Made by a program: the position numbers and the translations under genes. This document shows positions 19,795 through 31,339 of a stretch of DNA of 64,000 nucleotides, piece after piece. The notes beneath the pieces are model-generated. The model did not search any database and was not told the origin of the DNA. It saw nothing but the letters and a program-made list of their open reading frames with translations. The stretch's first letter is position 1. Every line of letters begins with the position of its first letter. The stretch spans positions 1,488,001 through 1,552,000 of the forward strand of contig WOAB01000040.1 in the NCBI GenBank assembly GCA_027886185.1. The letters run 5' to 3'. Source of the stretch: Rheum nobile. Its lineage: Eukaryota > Streptophyta > Magnoliopsida > Caryophyllales > Polygonaceae.

Positions 19795-21110
19795 TGATAG
19801 GTGTCATTTCATGCACCTTAACTAGTGATTATTGACACAATTTAGATGAAGTTTTGGTGTAGAATTAGGCTAAGTCTGTAACCCAGGGAAAGAGTTGAAG
19901 CAGTACAAATTTGAAGGTTTTACAGCTTAGTGAAGAGGAAAGAAGATGAAGGAGAAGATCTGCCCAGAACTAATGAAGAAAGCTACCTCACTTGGTAGTA
20001 CAGGAGAGCAGACACAAGGATGAAGAAGCTGGCCAATACCGCCCCGCGCCTGAAGCCACCGCGACCCGGCGGTGATCCTCAGAGAAGTGCAACGCGAAGC
20101 CACCGCCTCGCGGTGGGATATTACCGCCTTGCGGTGGAAGAGAAGGGTGCGCGGCCAGCGTGTCATTTGTTTCCATTTTAGTATATTTGGATTTTATGTC
20201 TTATTATATTTTATTTCCTTATTTTATCTGCTAGGTTAACTTTCTACGAACCTATTTAAGATCTTTTTCGTTAATTTTGAGAGGAGTTCGGTCCTCTCTC
20301 TTTTGATCGTTCAACTTCTAGGTTTTTGAACAATGGATAGCTAAACACTTTTGTTTCGCTAGACAATTGAAGCACTACAATGAATTGGTTGTGAGATTTC
20401 TATTCCGTGTTCTATATCTTATTAAGTTGGATTGATTCTCTTGATTAAACTGTCTATTGATTTATGTTGATTCTTCTGGCGTAGCTAACTAGGTTTTTCG
20501 ACATCTATCATATTGCTAGGATTGCATATAGGGGTTCCGAGTGCATATCTAGTGGTAAACACAATTGTGCGTGTAGGGGTTCCGAGCGTACAATTGTGAG
20601 TGAGAACCAGTTGCATGTGAGTAGGGGAGTGAGTACTTGTACGTCTTTCTACTTGCATGTATCCTATATCCCTGTGTGCATTGCTATTGCTGTGTTGGTG
20701 CTAAGGTACGCTGACAACTGTGAGAATCAGTGGTATTTTATCATTGGCATAGTAATAAGTCTATCGACAACTGTGAGAATCGATAGTACTTAAGATCAGG
20801 GTGGGAACAATTATAAGATAGTAAAAGAACTTGGAAATATAGTTTTCAGTGATCAACCTATTGCAACTGTGGTGTGGATATTTGTCTGGTGGAATACTTT
20901 CTCTCATCATATTTCTTCTTCTGTTATTACTCGCACTTTTGTTAATCCTGCGATTATTCCAAAACCCCCCTCGTTACTTGTTAGTCACACGTTATTGCAT
21001 GCAGATAACCGACTCCCTGTGGGATCGACCCTGACTTACTTGCTATACTCTTTAGTATGTGAATTAGGATTTCTTTGACAGGAAAATGACACCGGTTTCC
21101 GGCCTTGTCA
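19795..21110 (+). repeat. Element C 3' LTR
   Basis: It matches 10047-11361 at about 98.7% by eye. TGATAGG at the start, CTTGTCA at the end, followed by TSD agcgt. Confidence 0.95.
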
Positions 21111-21190
21111 AGCGTCTGGATGCTGTGGACGCTCATATAAGGGACTACTTTAGGAGGTTCCCACCACCACCACCATCAGGCCCGCAGTGA
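21111..21190 (+). pseudogene. Element B ATHILA ORF-1-like gene, C-terminal end
   Basis: After the TSD the frame resumes with LDAVDAHIRDYFRRF and ends PPPPPSGPQ at TGA 21188-21190. It completes the gene broken at 10046. Confidence 0.85.
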
Positions 21191-21235
21191 GTTTATTTCT
21201 CCTTCTCCTATTTCATTTGCTTGTTCTCTTTTCTA

Positions 21236-21270
21236 CATTGAGGACAATGTTCGGTTTAAGTATGAGGGAG
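21236..21270 (+). other. Upstream stem-loop plus G-tract in B
   Basis: CATTG-AGGA-CAATG then TTTAAGTATGAGGGAGGGA, equivalent to 19177-19210 in C. Confidence 0.6.
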
Positions 21271-21404
21271 GGATTTAGACTTGCTATCTATTTAGCTAGT
21301 GTATATAGCGTTGTTTTGTTTTGTGTTCTGTAACTTCCGTTCGAGTATTTTATTTGAAAAAAAAGAGCCAAAAAGATGTGAAAAAGGCAATCAAAATCAT
21401 GGGA

Positions 21405-21557
21405 TGAGCTGAAAACCCGAAAGGGCAGTTCAGGTAAAAAGTAGGTAGTCCGGCTGGTATAGACCAGGGCAAAAGTGGACTGGAGTGATGCGAGTATTTG
21501 TGAGATATCTACCAAAATGAAATGAGTGGCTAGGTGAAAACCCGAGAGTGCGCCTTG
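21405..21557 (+). other. Paired GNRA-loop hairpins in the B 3' region
   Basis: Hairpin 1 (21405-21432) has outer stem TGAGC/GTTCA, which pairs through one G-U, and inner CCC-GAAA-GGG. Hairpin 2 (21530-21557) has loop GAGA, still GNRA, and a weaker stem. They align with 19336-19488. Confidence 0.65.
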
Positions 21558-21824
21558 GCAAGATGAGCGAAAAAGAAGAAGAGTGATTTTAGGATTTCTC
21601 TTTATTTCTTGACGAGGTTTCATAAGAAGAGGTGGTATAAGGAGCTCGGGTAGGCCACTCTGGAGCGATAAGGAGCTAGATTGGAGTTAGGACTAGAATT
21701 ATCTTTGCATCACTTGTTTTGGTTGTCTGGAGCTTATTGTTGATATGTTGTAGTTGCCGGTGTCATATTTTCTTATACTTCCTGAGACCTTGGTGTTGAT
21801 TGAGAGAGTAGGTTTTTCTTTAGC

Positions 21825-21862
21825 TTACTCGGGACGAGTAAAGGTCTAAGTATGGGGGAATT
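21825..21862 (+). other. Element B polypurine tract with adjoining stem-loop
   Basis: TTACTCG-GGA-CGAGTAA then AGGTCTAAGTATGGGGGAA, directly before the 3' LTR. Confidence 0.85.
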
Positions 21863-23190
21863 TGATAGGTGTTATTTCATACACCTTTACTAGCAGTTAT
21901 TAGCATGATTGAGAGGAGTTTATGAGTAGTTTTAAGGCTAAGTCTGTAGTCCCGACATTGTGGAAAGAAGTGAAGATATCCCAGGATTTGCAGCTTAGAT
22001 GGAGATGATGAGGATGGAGATGGATCTGTTGGAGCATACTTGGAGAAGACTACCAATAGTTGGTAGTAATGAAGAGAAGCTGAAGGAGAGAGTGAGCGAG
22101 TTCACCGCGGGTCCTCATCGTGACCCGACGGTGACTCCCAGAGAAGCTTTAAGCCCCGCAGTGGATCTCACCGTCCCGCGGTGGCCGTGGTAAATGCCGC
22201 GCGCCTAGAGACATTTATTTCCTTTTATTTCGTTCAAACTTTGTTATTTTATTATTCTGTTTCCTTTATTATTTACATTAGTTTAACCTAGTTTTCTTAA
22301 GACTATTTAAGCCCTCTTTCTAGGTTAAGAGGCAGAACAACTTCGCTTTACATCAGACGTTATTTTTCCCTTAGTTTTCATTCTCGTTTGAATGGAGAAC
22401 TAACTTCCCTTTGTTCTACTAGACGATTGAAGCAATACAGTTGATGTGTTTGTGAGATTTCTATTCCTTGTTCTTATCCTTATAAATGTTGGTTTGATTC
22501 TCTTGGTTATATTGATTATTGATTTCTTGTTGTTCTTCTTAGCCTGATCAACTAGGTTGAATACTTTTTATCAATTGCTAGGATTGCATATAGGGGTTCC
22601 GAGTGCACATCTAGTGGCATACACGATTGTACGTATAGGGGTCCCGAGCGTACAATCGTGAGTGAGAATTAATTGCATGTTAAGTAGTAAGGTGTCTTTC
22701 TATTTGCATGTATCCTATATCCTTGTGTGTATTGCTATTGCTTTGTTGGTGGTAAAGTATACCGACAACTGTGAGAATCGGTGGTGCTTTATCATTGGCA
22801 TAGTAATAAGTCTATCGACAACTGTGAGAATCGATAGTGCTTAAGATCAGGGTGGGAACAACTATAAGGATAGTAAAAGAACTTGGATTTAATAGATTTC
22901 TGTGATCAAATTATATCTCTGTATTGTGGATCTCGCTCTAGTAGGACTACTTTCCCCATTATATTTTCTCTACTCAACCAAACTTGTTTGCTTTGCTTGC
23001 TTTGTTCTTTCTTGATAACTAAACCCCCCTTGCTTGTTACTTGTCATTCACGATTTCATACTGCATCAGATCTTCCCTGTGGGTTCGACCCTTGCTTGCT
23101 TACTATACATCTGTTTAGTAGGTCTGTTAGGACTTTTTACTTTGATAAGGCTAATCAACGATACTTGCATTGCGCACTTTTAGCCCGTCA
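21863..23190 (+). repeat. Element B 3' LTR
   Basis: It matches 3869-5203 and ends TAGCCCGTCA. After it the sequence returns to A gag on the minus strand. Confidence 0.95.
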
Positions 23191-23843
23191 CTCATCATCA
23201 AGTAAACCTCCGTATAAATAAAGTATGAGGTCCTGGTCGGAGTAGCCATGATAGGGGCAACTGGAAATCAGCCTCTTGAAGCGCTCATAGTACTCGTATA
23301 TCGACTCATTAGCCTGTTGCTCGATGTTGCTAATACTCCTCTTCAGGCTGTTCAGCTTTGTCATTGGGAAGTACTTCTCCAGGAAGGCCTTCTTCATCTT
23401 GGCCCATGTATCTATGCTCCCTGGAGTAAGGTAATAGAACCAGTCATTGGCCGCATTCTTCAAGAAAAAAGGAAAGGCCCTTAGCTTGATCTGGTCTTCA
23501 GTAACTCCATTCGGCTTCATGCTCGTACAGACTACATGGAACTCCGATAGGTGCTTATTAGGGTCTTCACCACTCATCCCATGGAAGTGGGGGAGTAAGT
23601 GGATCAACCCCGGCTTAAGCTCGAAATTGACTCCATCAGCAAGCTCAGGGAAGTGCACAGCCAGCGGTTGATGTTGCAGGTTGGGTCAGTCAGCTGCCTC
23701 AACGTCTGTTGCTCGTCAGCCATATCAAAAGTTGGGTTGTCAAAGACTGAAGATCTGTTTACTCTGCGGCTCTGGGAGAGCGTTCTCTCAATTTCTGAAT
23801 TCAAAACCAAAAATGGGGAGTCAGTAGCACGGGTGTGGACCAT
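23191..23843 (-). pseudogene. Element A Gag, N-terminal half
   Basis: The likely start is MVHTRATDSP at 23843, with MADEQQTLRQLTDP further in at 23723. A one-base loss near 23670 shifts the frame; beyond it the Gag domain is open (ADGVNFELKPGLIHLLPHFHG, WFYYLTPGSIDTW, YEYYERFKRLISSCPYHGY) up to GGLLDDE at the B insertion point. The second half is at 3429-3868. Confidence 0.87.
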
Positions 23844-23906
23844 AAGATAGGTCCACACAATAGTAACAAGCACACAAACGCACACAAAGAAAAATCAAAA
23901 CTTGCC

Positions 23907-23924
23907 TCCCCGGCAACGGCGCCA
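23907..23924 (-). other. Primer binding site of element A (tRNA-Asp type)
   Basis: On the minus strand TGGCGCCGTTGCCGGGGA follows the 5' LTR, the same site as in B and C. Confidence 0.9.
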
Positions 23925-23927
23925 ATT

Positions 23928-25318
23928 TGATAGGCGTTGTCGAGGCTCCTAAACAAAATAATCCTAAACAAACCTAAACTAGTAGAATAGGCAAGTAAGG
24001 GTCGAATCCCACATGGAGGAAGTAATCTTTCTAAGTGCACAATTGTATGTCAAAGGTAACAAGGGGGGTTTTGGTTGATTCGTTGTCAAACAAGTAAACA
24101 AGGGAAACAAAAGCAAAGAGTTTGTAATCAAATAGGGAAAAATACTTAGCCAAACAAATATCCACCATTCATTTGATTGGTTGATCCTAGATTCTCCCTA
24201 ATTCCTTCCTATGAATGTTCCTATTCCTTTTCGTGAGTTATAAACAAGACAAACAGACCCTGAGAATACTAACTATTAAATAACCATGGAAACCTCACAA
24301 TTCAATTCAACAGCAGCAATGAGCACATGAATTTAGATAGATACATGCAAGAGTAGCAAACAGTCATACTATTGCATGCAATTAATTCTCTCTACAATAA
24401 ACTAGTCCCAAACAGTTCTTAGAGTATTGCAGTTGCTACACATGAATTAGGTAACTCAAACAGTAATTACCAAACCCTAGCAATAGACAATTACCAATAA
24501 CAACTAGTTGCGTCCAACAAGTGAAATCAATAATAATCAATGGGATGAAGCGCAAGAGAATCAATACATTCAAAGGAAAAGAAATAGAATTAGAATCTCA
24601 CAACCGTATATCAATTGAAGGCTTCAATCATCGGACTAAGCAAATGGTGCTTACCTCCTCATAGTTCTTGGAAACAAATAAACTTCAAAGGGAAAACTGC
24701 TGAATGCTAAAACGTGATAGTGAATAATGAAAGGGAAACTAGGTTAAATAACCTAACCCTAAAACTCAAGTGGAAAGATAACGAAAGTAGTCTAAAAGGA
24801 AAATAATAGTATAAAGTTTGAAATAATATAATAAAATAAAGTCGGAAAAGGCAAAAGAAACAAAACTTCGAAAATCTTCGCGGGCTTCGCTCCGTGTCAT
24901 TCCGCGGCCGCAGAAACAAATCCGCGGTCGCGGAAATTAGACTTTCGCTCTCGACTTGTGCAGCGCTGGGGGATTTTCTGCGGTCGCGGCAACAAATCCG
25001 CGGTCGAGGAAAATGGTAATTCTGACTCCGCGCTCTCGACTTCTCCGCGATCATGTTTCCTATTCGCCCGCGGTCGCGGCATGCTCGCGGTTTAGCCTTC
25101 TTCTCCTTCGTGTGGCTTCTTCCTTCTATCTTCCTTGGTCTCCTCCAGTGGTCTACTCCTCGTCTTCAATAAATCTTCGTTTAAGCTTCTCCAAACCACC
25201 ATATCCACACTTCTTCTCTCCAACTCCCTACTCCATAGTTGTGCTCTAAATCCACACAAATGGCACCCTAAACACCGGTAATAATTCCTAGATAAGCACT
25301 GTAAAGTAGTGATGATCA
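23928..25318 (-). repeat. Element A 5' LTR
   Basis: About 1391 bp with TG...CA ends; the outer 620 bases match 1-624. A TATA-like TTATTTAA on the minus strand lies near 24750, and the CG-rich array at 24900-25085. It adjoins the PBS on the left and target DNA (ctctc) on the right. Confidence 0.92.
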
Positions 25319-25605
25319 CTCTCCTATTCAACGGGGCTATTCTTCTGGAAGATGTCTCAATCATGTCGAGAATGTAGGCTAGAGAGGGAGCTCGATGATT
25401 AGATTCACTGCGCTAAGTACACTTTCTGAATATGGTGGAGGCTCTCTCTAAAGAAAAAGGACGAGTGATTTCGTAACTAAAAGTGATAGGGTTGGATAAC
25501 TAAGTGTGCGAAGGTGGATGGCTTTTTCACAAGCACTAAATAGTTTGGAACCCACTTTTACACTCTCTTTTGAGTAGTCGAGATTAATAAAGTGTTCATA
25601 GCTGC
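25319..25605. other. Target DNA between A and the tRNA-like segment
   Basis: No coding region is recognised. Since it runs directly into an organelle-like tRNA segment it may itself be organelle-derived, but I cannot assign it. Confidence 0.4.
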
Positions 25606-25678
25606 AGCGAGGTAGAGGAATTGGCCGACTCATTAGGCTCATGATCTAAAGATTGCAGGTTTGAATCATGCTCGTGAC
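25606..25678 (+). pseudogene. Mitochondrial tRNA-fMet-like segment
   Basis: The stretch GGTAGAGGAATTGG, then ACTCAT.AGGCTCATGATCT.AAGATTGCAGGTT.GAATC resembles plant mitochondrial trnfM as I remember it, with anticodon CAT at the expected place. The acceptor stem is damaged. It would be a relic of organelle DNA in the nucleus, not a working tRNA gene. Confidence 0.5.
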
Positions 25679-25693
25679 AAGGCCTTTTTGGTC

Positions 25694-25698
25694 ATATC
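25694..25698. other. Left target-site duplication of element D
   Basis: atatc here is repeated exactly at 38673-38677 just outside the second LTR. Confidence 0.93.
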
Positions 25699-26296
25699 TG
25701 TGGGAGCCGTATTTAGCCTGGCCCAAGTACACGGCCCAAACAAGAGGAGAAGCCCATTTGGCAGGACGGCCCAACACAGAGCAAATCCCAAACAACTCTT
25801 CCCTGGTCTAGTCCGACTACGCGGCCCAGAGGCTCCCTTCCCGGCCTAGACCGGCTATGCAGCCTAGAGGGTCCCTTCTCGGCCTAGACTGGCTATGCGA
25901 CGAAGGGCTTATCAGCCTCAGGTATATAAGGATGAAGCTGCAACTGAGAATGGGATTCTCGATCCTCTCAGTTTGCCTTTCTCCTCACCCCATCGGTTAG
26001 ACACCGAAAGCTCCATTTTTCTACTCTCTCATCACCGCTGCCCTCGTTACTCTTTTGCCCTGTTTCGCTTTCTGCACCACCTGCGAGTTGAGCACTGACT
26101 TGAGCGTCGGAGTGGCAAGCCCGAGGCAACCTCGAGCCCCTCTTCTTTTTCAGGTCTGGACTCGAGGTCGGACGACGTCTGACGTGACTAGAGGCATACG
26201 TCGAGGAACAAGAAGGAATGCTTCTAAGGGAGACGAGCCGAAGTTGGTTCTGTGTGGACCGCCAACTATTTCCTCTCGGAAAACCGGACAATCACA
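25699..26296 (+). repeat. Element D 5' LTR
   Basis: It starts TGTGGGAGCCGTATTTAGCC and ends GGACAATCACA. At about 25805-25905 a unit near GGCCTAGACCGGCTA.GCGGCC is repeated three times. A TATA box, TATATAAG, is at 25923-25930. The partner LTR is 38083-38672. Confidence 0.93.
25923..25930 (+). promoter_or_regulatory. Probable TATA box of the D LTR
   Basis: TATATAAGGA, conserved in the 3' LTR at 38295. Confidence 0.6.
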
Positions 26297-26297
26297 C

Positions 26298-26315
26298 TGG
26301 CGCCGACCGTGGGGA
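26298..26315 (+). other. Primer binding site of element D
   Basis: TGGCGCCGACCGTGGGGA begins one base after the LTR. The TGGCGCCG start is common in Tat-lineage elements; I do not assign the tRNA. Confidence 0.75.
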
Positions 26316-26344
26316 CTCCTCACACAGCTAGTACACCTCCGGCC

Positions 26345-27564
26345 ATGTCAGATGTCGAGTCCACCACTCGCACATGCCAGACTTGGTTCAACGAGTTCCC
26401 AACCCCAAGTGCACAACACCCTTTCATGAACGTGGAGGAAGAGCAGTTTCAGGGCTTCCAGGGATGGAAGTATGCAAGCCCGATGTTTTGGGGACCGTAT
26501 GCACCTCAGGGGACGCACCCTTACGTGCCTGCGGAGCCATACCCTCAAAACATGTTTCAGCAAGAGTCTTACCCGCCCTATGGATACGGGTACATAGAGA
26601 CGCCTAGACCAGCTATGCCAAACCCCCTCCGTTCTCGCGAAGAGCGAGGCAAGCCAGACCTGCACAGTAAGCTGGCCCCCACCGGCCAGCTCTAGCGGCC
26701 AGTGAACCCGACCGACGCCACAATCGAGAAAGGAGGCACAACTTTTTGCACACGGAGCCCCATCAAGCCACAGACAACCCTGAAGCGCGCCAGGATATTG
26801 CCGATCTTCGGGCCCTGTACGGATCCATCACTTTCAAAAATGAGGTACTGATTGCAATCCCTCAGCTCGATGTCAACGCCATTCCAACCATAGGGGAGTA
26901 TGCCGGTGAGGGATACCCTCAGGACCACATCTTGAAGTACAAGTATGTGATGTTGTCCTGCCGAGTAGACGTGCCAACAATGTGCAAGTTGTTCCCCAAC
27001 TCGCTTACCGGGGCAGCCTTGACGTGGATGATCAATCTCCTGGAGAGAAGCATTAACAATTTCATCCAGCTAGAGGAGTCATTCCTAACACACTTCGGGA
27101 GTTTGCAGATAAGGCGTCATGGGATGCAAGAAATCTTTGCCCTAAGGCAACAGGAAGCCGAAAACCTAGCTTCTCTCGTGAAGAGATTCACGCCCGAGGT
27201 CATACAAGTGTGCGATTTCAATGAGAAGGTAGCAAAGATTGCGTTCATCTAGGGACTAGCAAACTCAGATTTCAAATTCTCAGTCACTAAGAAGGAACCT
27301 GCAACCTACGCCAAGCTACTAAATAAAGCCAACACTCACATCAGAGCCGAAGAGATGGCTAGCTTGTATCGTGGTCCCCCGAGTGCGCCCCGGATTGAGC
27401 CTAAAGGGAGGTACCATGGCGCGTGGCAACCAAGAAGGCTCCCCACGACCGCTGACAAGGGCAAGGCCCCCGAACGCGTCCTAGTGCACACAGTGTCAAT
27501 GAACCTGCCGGCTCAGCAGCTCAATCCCTTTCTCAATCGCTCCAGATCTCAAGCGGCACCCTAG
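26345..27564 (+). pseudogene. Element D Gag
   Basis: An N-terminal Pro/Tyr/Gln-rich part (from MSDVESTTRTCQTWF) is followed after a frameshift near 26700 by the Gag domain: LDVNAIPTIGEYAGEGYPQDH, FPNSLTGAALTW, ESFLTHFGS, and QQEAENLASLVKRFTPEV. A TAG at 27250-27252 breaks it, and it continues in the same frame to 27564. No zinc knuckle is clear. Confidence 0.8.
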
Positions 27565-27952
27565 CAAGGCCACCCCCCTTAGAAATTATGCTCTTACCAT
27601 CAATCCAAAGCGCACGACAGCCGCGGGTGCAAAGGGTACGGGTCCCCAGCGAAAAAGCCAACCTTGGGGTCTCTGTTCGCCAGGGGATATAGGGTCATGA
27701 GCAAAGGGATGGGCAAGAATCAAGGACCACCTGGGGGGACAACATGAGAGAAGCATAGAGGTATGCACGCGGAGGGAGGCACAACTCTACAATGCCAGTG
27801 CTCAGTGTGGCCAACAACTCGGCCCATTGGTCGCCCCGAGATCTCTGGAGGTTGAACTGACCGGACTAAGATCTCTGGAGGTTATTTATGACCAGATCTT
27901 CTAGAAGACAGCTTTGGTTCAAGCTATTGGGCTGATCTAATGGGCCGAAAAA
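27565..27952 (+). other. Element D, expected protease region, not recognisable
   Basis: No aspartic-protease motif could be read between gag and reverse transcriptase in any plus-strand frame. The protease is either deleted or too decayed to see. Confidence 0.5.
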
Positions 27953-30900
27953 ATGAGGCCCAACAGAGATGTAGGAGAGTCAAAAGGCCAACAAGCAGAG
28001 AGTCGGGCGTGCTATTTAACCACCTTGAAAGGAAAGGGCCTCGCAGAGCAAGTTTTGCAAGTCCAAGAGCTCGGGTCGGGAGTAGGATCCTCAGAGGGAA
28101 TCCAAGAGCAAGCCAACTTGGAAGTACGTGAGCAAGTCTACCCGATTATCGAGGATGAGGAGACAAGGGCAATAGCTCCTTTCAGCAAAGAGAACGAGAG
28201 GTTGTTCTTGGGGACCCACCTGGGTGTGAACGACCAGGAGCAAATCAATGAGCAGTTGGGAAAGTCCAGGGACGTGTTTGCCTGGACGCCAAAGGACTTG
28301 ATCGACATTCCCCGCACGCTAATGACCCATAGCTTGAACATCATCCAAGGAACCAAGCCCGTGAGGCATAAGAAGTGAAAGCAGGCAAGGCGACAATGCC
28401 GAAGGAGCCCGCGAAGAGATTCTCAAGTTCCTATCGGCGGGATTCATCCGTCAGGTACAGTCTCCCTCCTGGCTAGCCAACGTGGTCATGGTCAAAAAGT
28501 CAAGCGGCAAATGGCGCATGTGCGTGGACTTCACCGACCTAAATCAGGCCTGCCCCAAAGATAGCTACTTGCTCCCCTCTATTGAACGCCTAGTGGACTC
28601 CACCGCGGGGCATAAGGCCCTAAGCTTCCTCGGTGCATATTCTAGCTACAACCAGATTAAGATTAACCCCCGTGACGAGGAGAACACGACTTTCACTACA
28701 GAGGCGGGGACTTATTGTTATTGTGTGATGCCATTCGGCCTCAGAAATGCGGGAGCTACTTTCTAGAGGCTTATAGACCACATCTTTTGCGACCTAAGAG
28801 GCAAGACGGTAGAAGCCTATGTGGATGACATTGTCGTGAAGAGTCGATACGCTTCTGAGCACACGGGCAATCTTCATGAAGTCTTCAGCACCCTAAGAAG
28901 CAATTGAATGAGTTTGAATCCTGAGAAGTGTATTTTTGGAGTACAAGCAGACAAGTTTTTAGGTTTCTTGGTCAGCACCAGAGGAATTGATGTCAATCCG
29001 GAGAGATTTGAAGCTATCTTGGCAATGACCGCCCCGCAGAACGTTAAAGAGGTGCAACGTTTCCTGGGCGTAGTGAACTACTTAGGCATATTTTGTGCCC
29101 GGCTGTCAGAAAGAAGTCTCCCCTTCTTCAAGGCCCTTCGCAAGGTCCATAACTTATAATGGACGCCGGAGTGCGCGGCAGCTTTCGAGGACCTAAAGAG
29201 CCACTTGAAGTGATTGCCTACCCTGGCGGCACCCACACATGGGGAGGAGCTCCAACTCTACATCGCGGTGGGGGATATTGTAGTCAGCGTCGTTATCGTG
29301 AAGGACGCACGGGTGCCAGTCTACTTTGTGAGCAAGACCATGATACCCGCAGAAACACGATACTCGCCCATGGAAAAGCTAGCTCTAGCAGTTGTCACAG
29401 TCGCTCACAAGTTGATGTCGTACTTCCAAGGTCACCTCGTGCAGGTCCTCTCCGACTTCCCATTGCAAAACCTGCTCCATCAACCTACCCTCTCGGATAG
29501 GATGACGAGGTGGGTAGTCAAACTCTCCGAGTTTGACATTTCATACAAGAGCCATCCCGCGATCAAGGCGCAATCTCTCGCCGACTTCCTGGTCGAGGCC
29601 AGCTTTAGGGATGAGGCCGTCGCGAAAGCAACAGGGGCGCTTACTTGTTGGGTACTTTTCTCTGACAGGGTGGTAAACGAAAGAGGTCGCAGAGCCGGCA
29701 TGGTCCTCACGTCCTCTGGAGGAGAAGTGTTAGAGTACGCACTGGCCCTAGAGTTTGAAGCCACCAACAACGAAGCAGAGTATGAAGGCCTCTTAGCGGG
29801 AATCGAACTAGCCCTCGTGAATGAGGCCTAGAGCCTAAGCTGCTACAACAAATCTGAGGTAGTAGTCATCCAAGTGCAAGGGATCTAAGAGGCGAGAACC
29901 GATACTTTGCCCGAGTACTGCGAGAGACTGGAGACACTGGCCAAGGTTTTACGCCAATTTGAGATACATTCCATCCCTAGGTCCGAAAATGCGGCGGCAG
30001 ACGCTCTGGCTAAGCTTGGCTCCCGGTCAGCCTGCGTAAGAGCAAGAGTCGGCCCGCCATTCAGATGCAAGTCATGTAAATCAGCGAAGCTCTCGATTGG
30101 AGAACACCCCTAAAAGAGTATTTGGAAAAAGGAGCATCCCCTTCCGACAAGGCCGAAAGGTGAAGGTTACAAGTCTGAGCCTCATGCTTTTACATGAAAG
30201 GGGGCGGACTGTACAAGAAAGGCCAGCTCACGGAGGAGATTCACAACGGCATATGCGGCAGCCATTCTGGGTGGAGAACCCTTACCCACAAAGCTCTATG
30301 CGCTGGTTACTTTTGGCCCACCATGATGAGAGATGTCATGGAAGTCTCCCGGTCATGCAACCCTTGTCAAGTACACGCTTCCGCCATCTTGCAGCCTGGG
30401 CAAGAAATGAAGATACTGAGCGCCCCTTGTCCATTCGCCATGTGGGGGACGAATCTCCTCAGCCCTTTCCCTCGTGCCCCCGGGTAGCTGCAGTACATCC
30501 TTGTGACCATTGATTATTACACCAAGTGGATCAAGGCGGAAGCCCTAGCTACCACTACGGTCAAGAAAGTGAAGAAATTCCTCTGGCAAAAATCATCTGT
30601 CATTTCGAGCTCCCCCAAGACATTGTCACCGACCGAGGGCCCCAGTTCAACATAGAGTAGCTGAGGACATTCTGTGATGACTTGGGCATTCGCCTTCGCT
30701 TCGCCTCTGTAGCCCATCCACGGACAAGTGGCTAGGTAGAGAACACGAATGGGGTAGATTCTAGCCGACTTAAAGAAGAGACTCGACAAAGTGTAAGGGC
30801 GTTGGGCCGAAGTCCTCCCGCTCATCCTCTGGGCCAATAAACCACACCAAGAAATGGAACCGGCAAGACCCCGATTTGCCTAGCATATGGAGTCGAGGCA

Positions 30901-31220
30901 GTTGTCCCGATGGAGCACATTTTCCCGAATGAGAGGATTTTGCATTACGATGATGAGGGCAACCACAAGAGAATGTCCGCGGAGTTGCAATTGAGAGAGA
31001 AAGTGTGAGAAATAGCCGAGATCCGCGAGGCCGAGTACAAGAGAAGAATTGTTGTGTCATCCTCAGAAGAACGGAAGGCGGAAAGCAAGACCCAAGGTGG
31101 GAAGGCCCTTACATCATCTCGCACCAAGTAGCCGAAGGAGCCTACAAGCTCAAGAGAGAGGATGGCAACCTTGTTCCGAACACCTGGAACATTTTGCGTC
31201 TGAAGAAGTATATCCCGTAA
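27953..31220 (+). pseudogene. Element D Pol: reverse transcriptase, two RNase H domains, integrase remnant
   Basis: In order: RT entry (GKSRDVFAWTPKDLIDIP), WRMCVDFTDLNQACPKDSY, MPFGLRNAGATF, catalytic YVDD at 28818-28829, and QRFLGVVNYLGIF. RNase H follows (PVYFVSKTMIPAETRYSPMEKLALAV), then the Tat-type second RNase H (GMVLTSSGGEVLEYALALEF and ATNNEAEYEGLLAGIELAL). Integrase shows an HHCC-like segment (HNGICGSHSGWRTLTHKAL to SCNPCQ) and a frame-broken core; the end reads GPYIISHQVAEGAYKLKREDG. At least eight stops or shifts are present. It is non-functional. Confidence 0.87.
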
Positions 31221-31339
31221 GCAAGGAAGCGCCCGTAACCCCCGTAGTGGAGTAGCACCCATATAAACCCTAGCGGCATGAATGATGTGAGCACACCGAC
31301 GAGGCCGGTTGGTTGTCTGGTCTTTTGTTAAGCCCCATG

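Larger units (their letters stand above)
10047..21110 (+). mobile_element. Element C: near-complete Athila-type LTR retrotransposon
   Basis: C has two LTRs of about 1315 bp, a tRNA-Asp type PBS, gag, protease, reverse transcriptase/RNase H, integrase, an ATHILA ORF-1-like gene and a polypurine tract, bounded by a perfect 5-bp TSD. The LTRs differ at about 17 positions by eye, so it is the youngest of the nest. Several single stops (mostly explainable as C-to-T changes) and one frame change break the ORFs, but reverse transcriptase/RNase H is intact. It is the only element here that could once have supplied pol functions to A- or B-like elements. Confidence 0.95.
3869..23190 (+). mobile_element. 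Element B: Athila-type LTR retrotransposon, non-autonomous, split by C
   Basis: Paired LTRs (3869-5203 and 21863-23190) bound gag, protease and an ATHILA ORF-1-like gene; element C is inserted in the last gene. Reverse transcriptase, RNase H and integrase are absent: protease runs to 8101, and the conserved post-pol box follows at 8116. Without C, B is about 8.3 kb. LTR differences counted by eye are near 30 in 1330, partly in a short CG-rich indel. The coding frames carry several stops, so B is now inert unless complemented. Insertion into A is shown by TSD and frame continuity. Confidence 0.93.
1..25318 (-). mobile_element. Element A: Athila-type Ty3/gypsy LTR retrotransposon, non-autonomous, split by B
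   Basis: The element reads on the minus strand from its 5' LTR (23928-25318) through a PBS matching the tRNA-Asp 3' end, gag, and an aspartic protease, to a polypurine tract and a 3' LTR that leaves the window at base 1. Element B (3869-23190) interrupts it inside gag; the gag frame runs directly from the codon ending at 23191 to the one starting at 3863 once one TSD copy is removed. Only about 4 kb of internal sequence remains, with no reverse transcriptase, RNase H or integrase, so A could move only with enzymes from a relative. The two LTRs differ at about 22 of 620 comparable positions by eye, the most of the three nested elements. The left TSD lies outside the window; the right flank begins ctctc. 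Confidence 0.9.
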
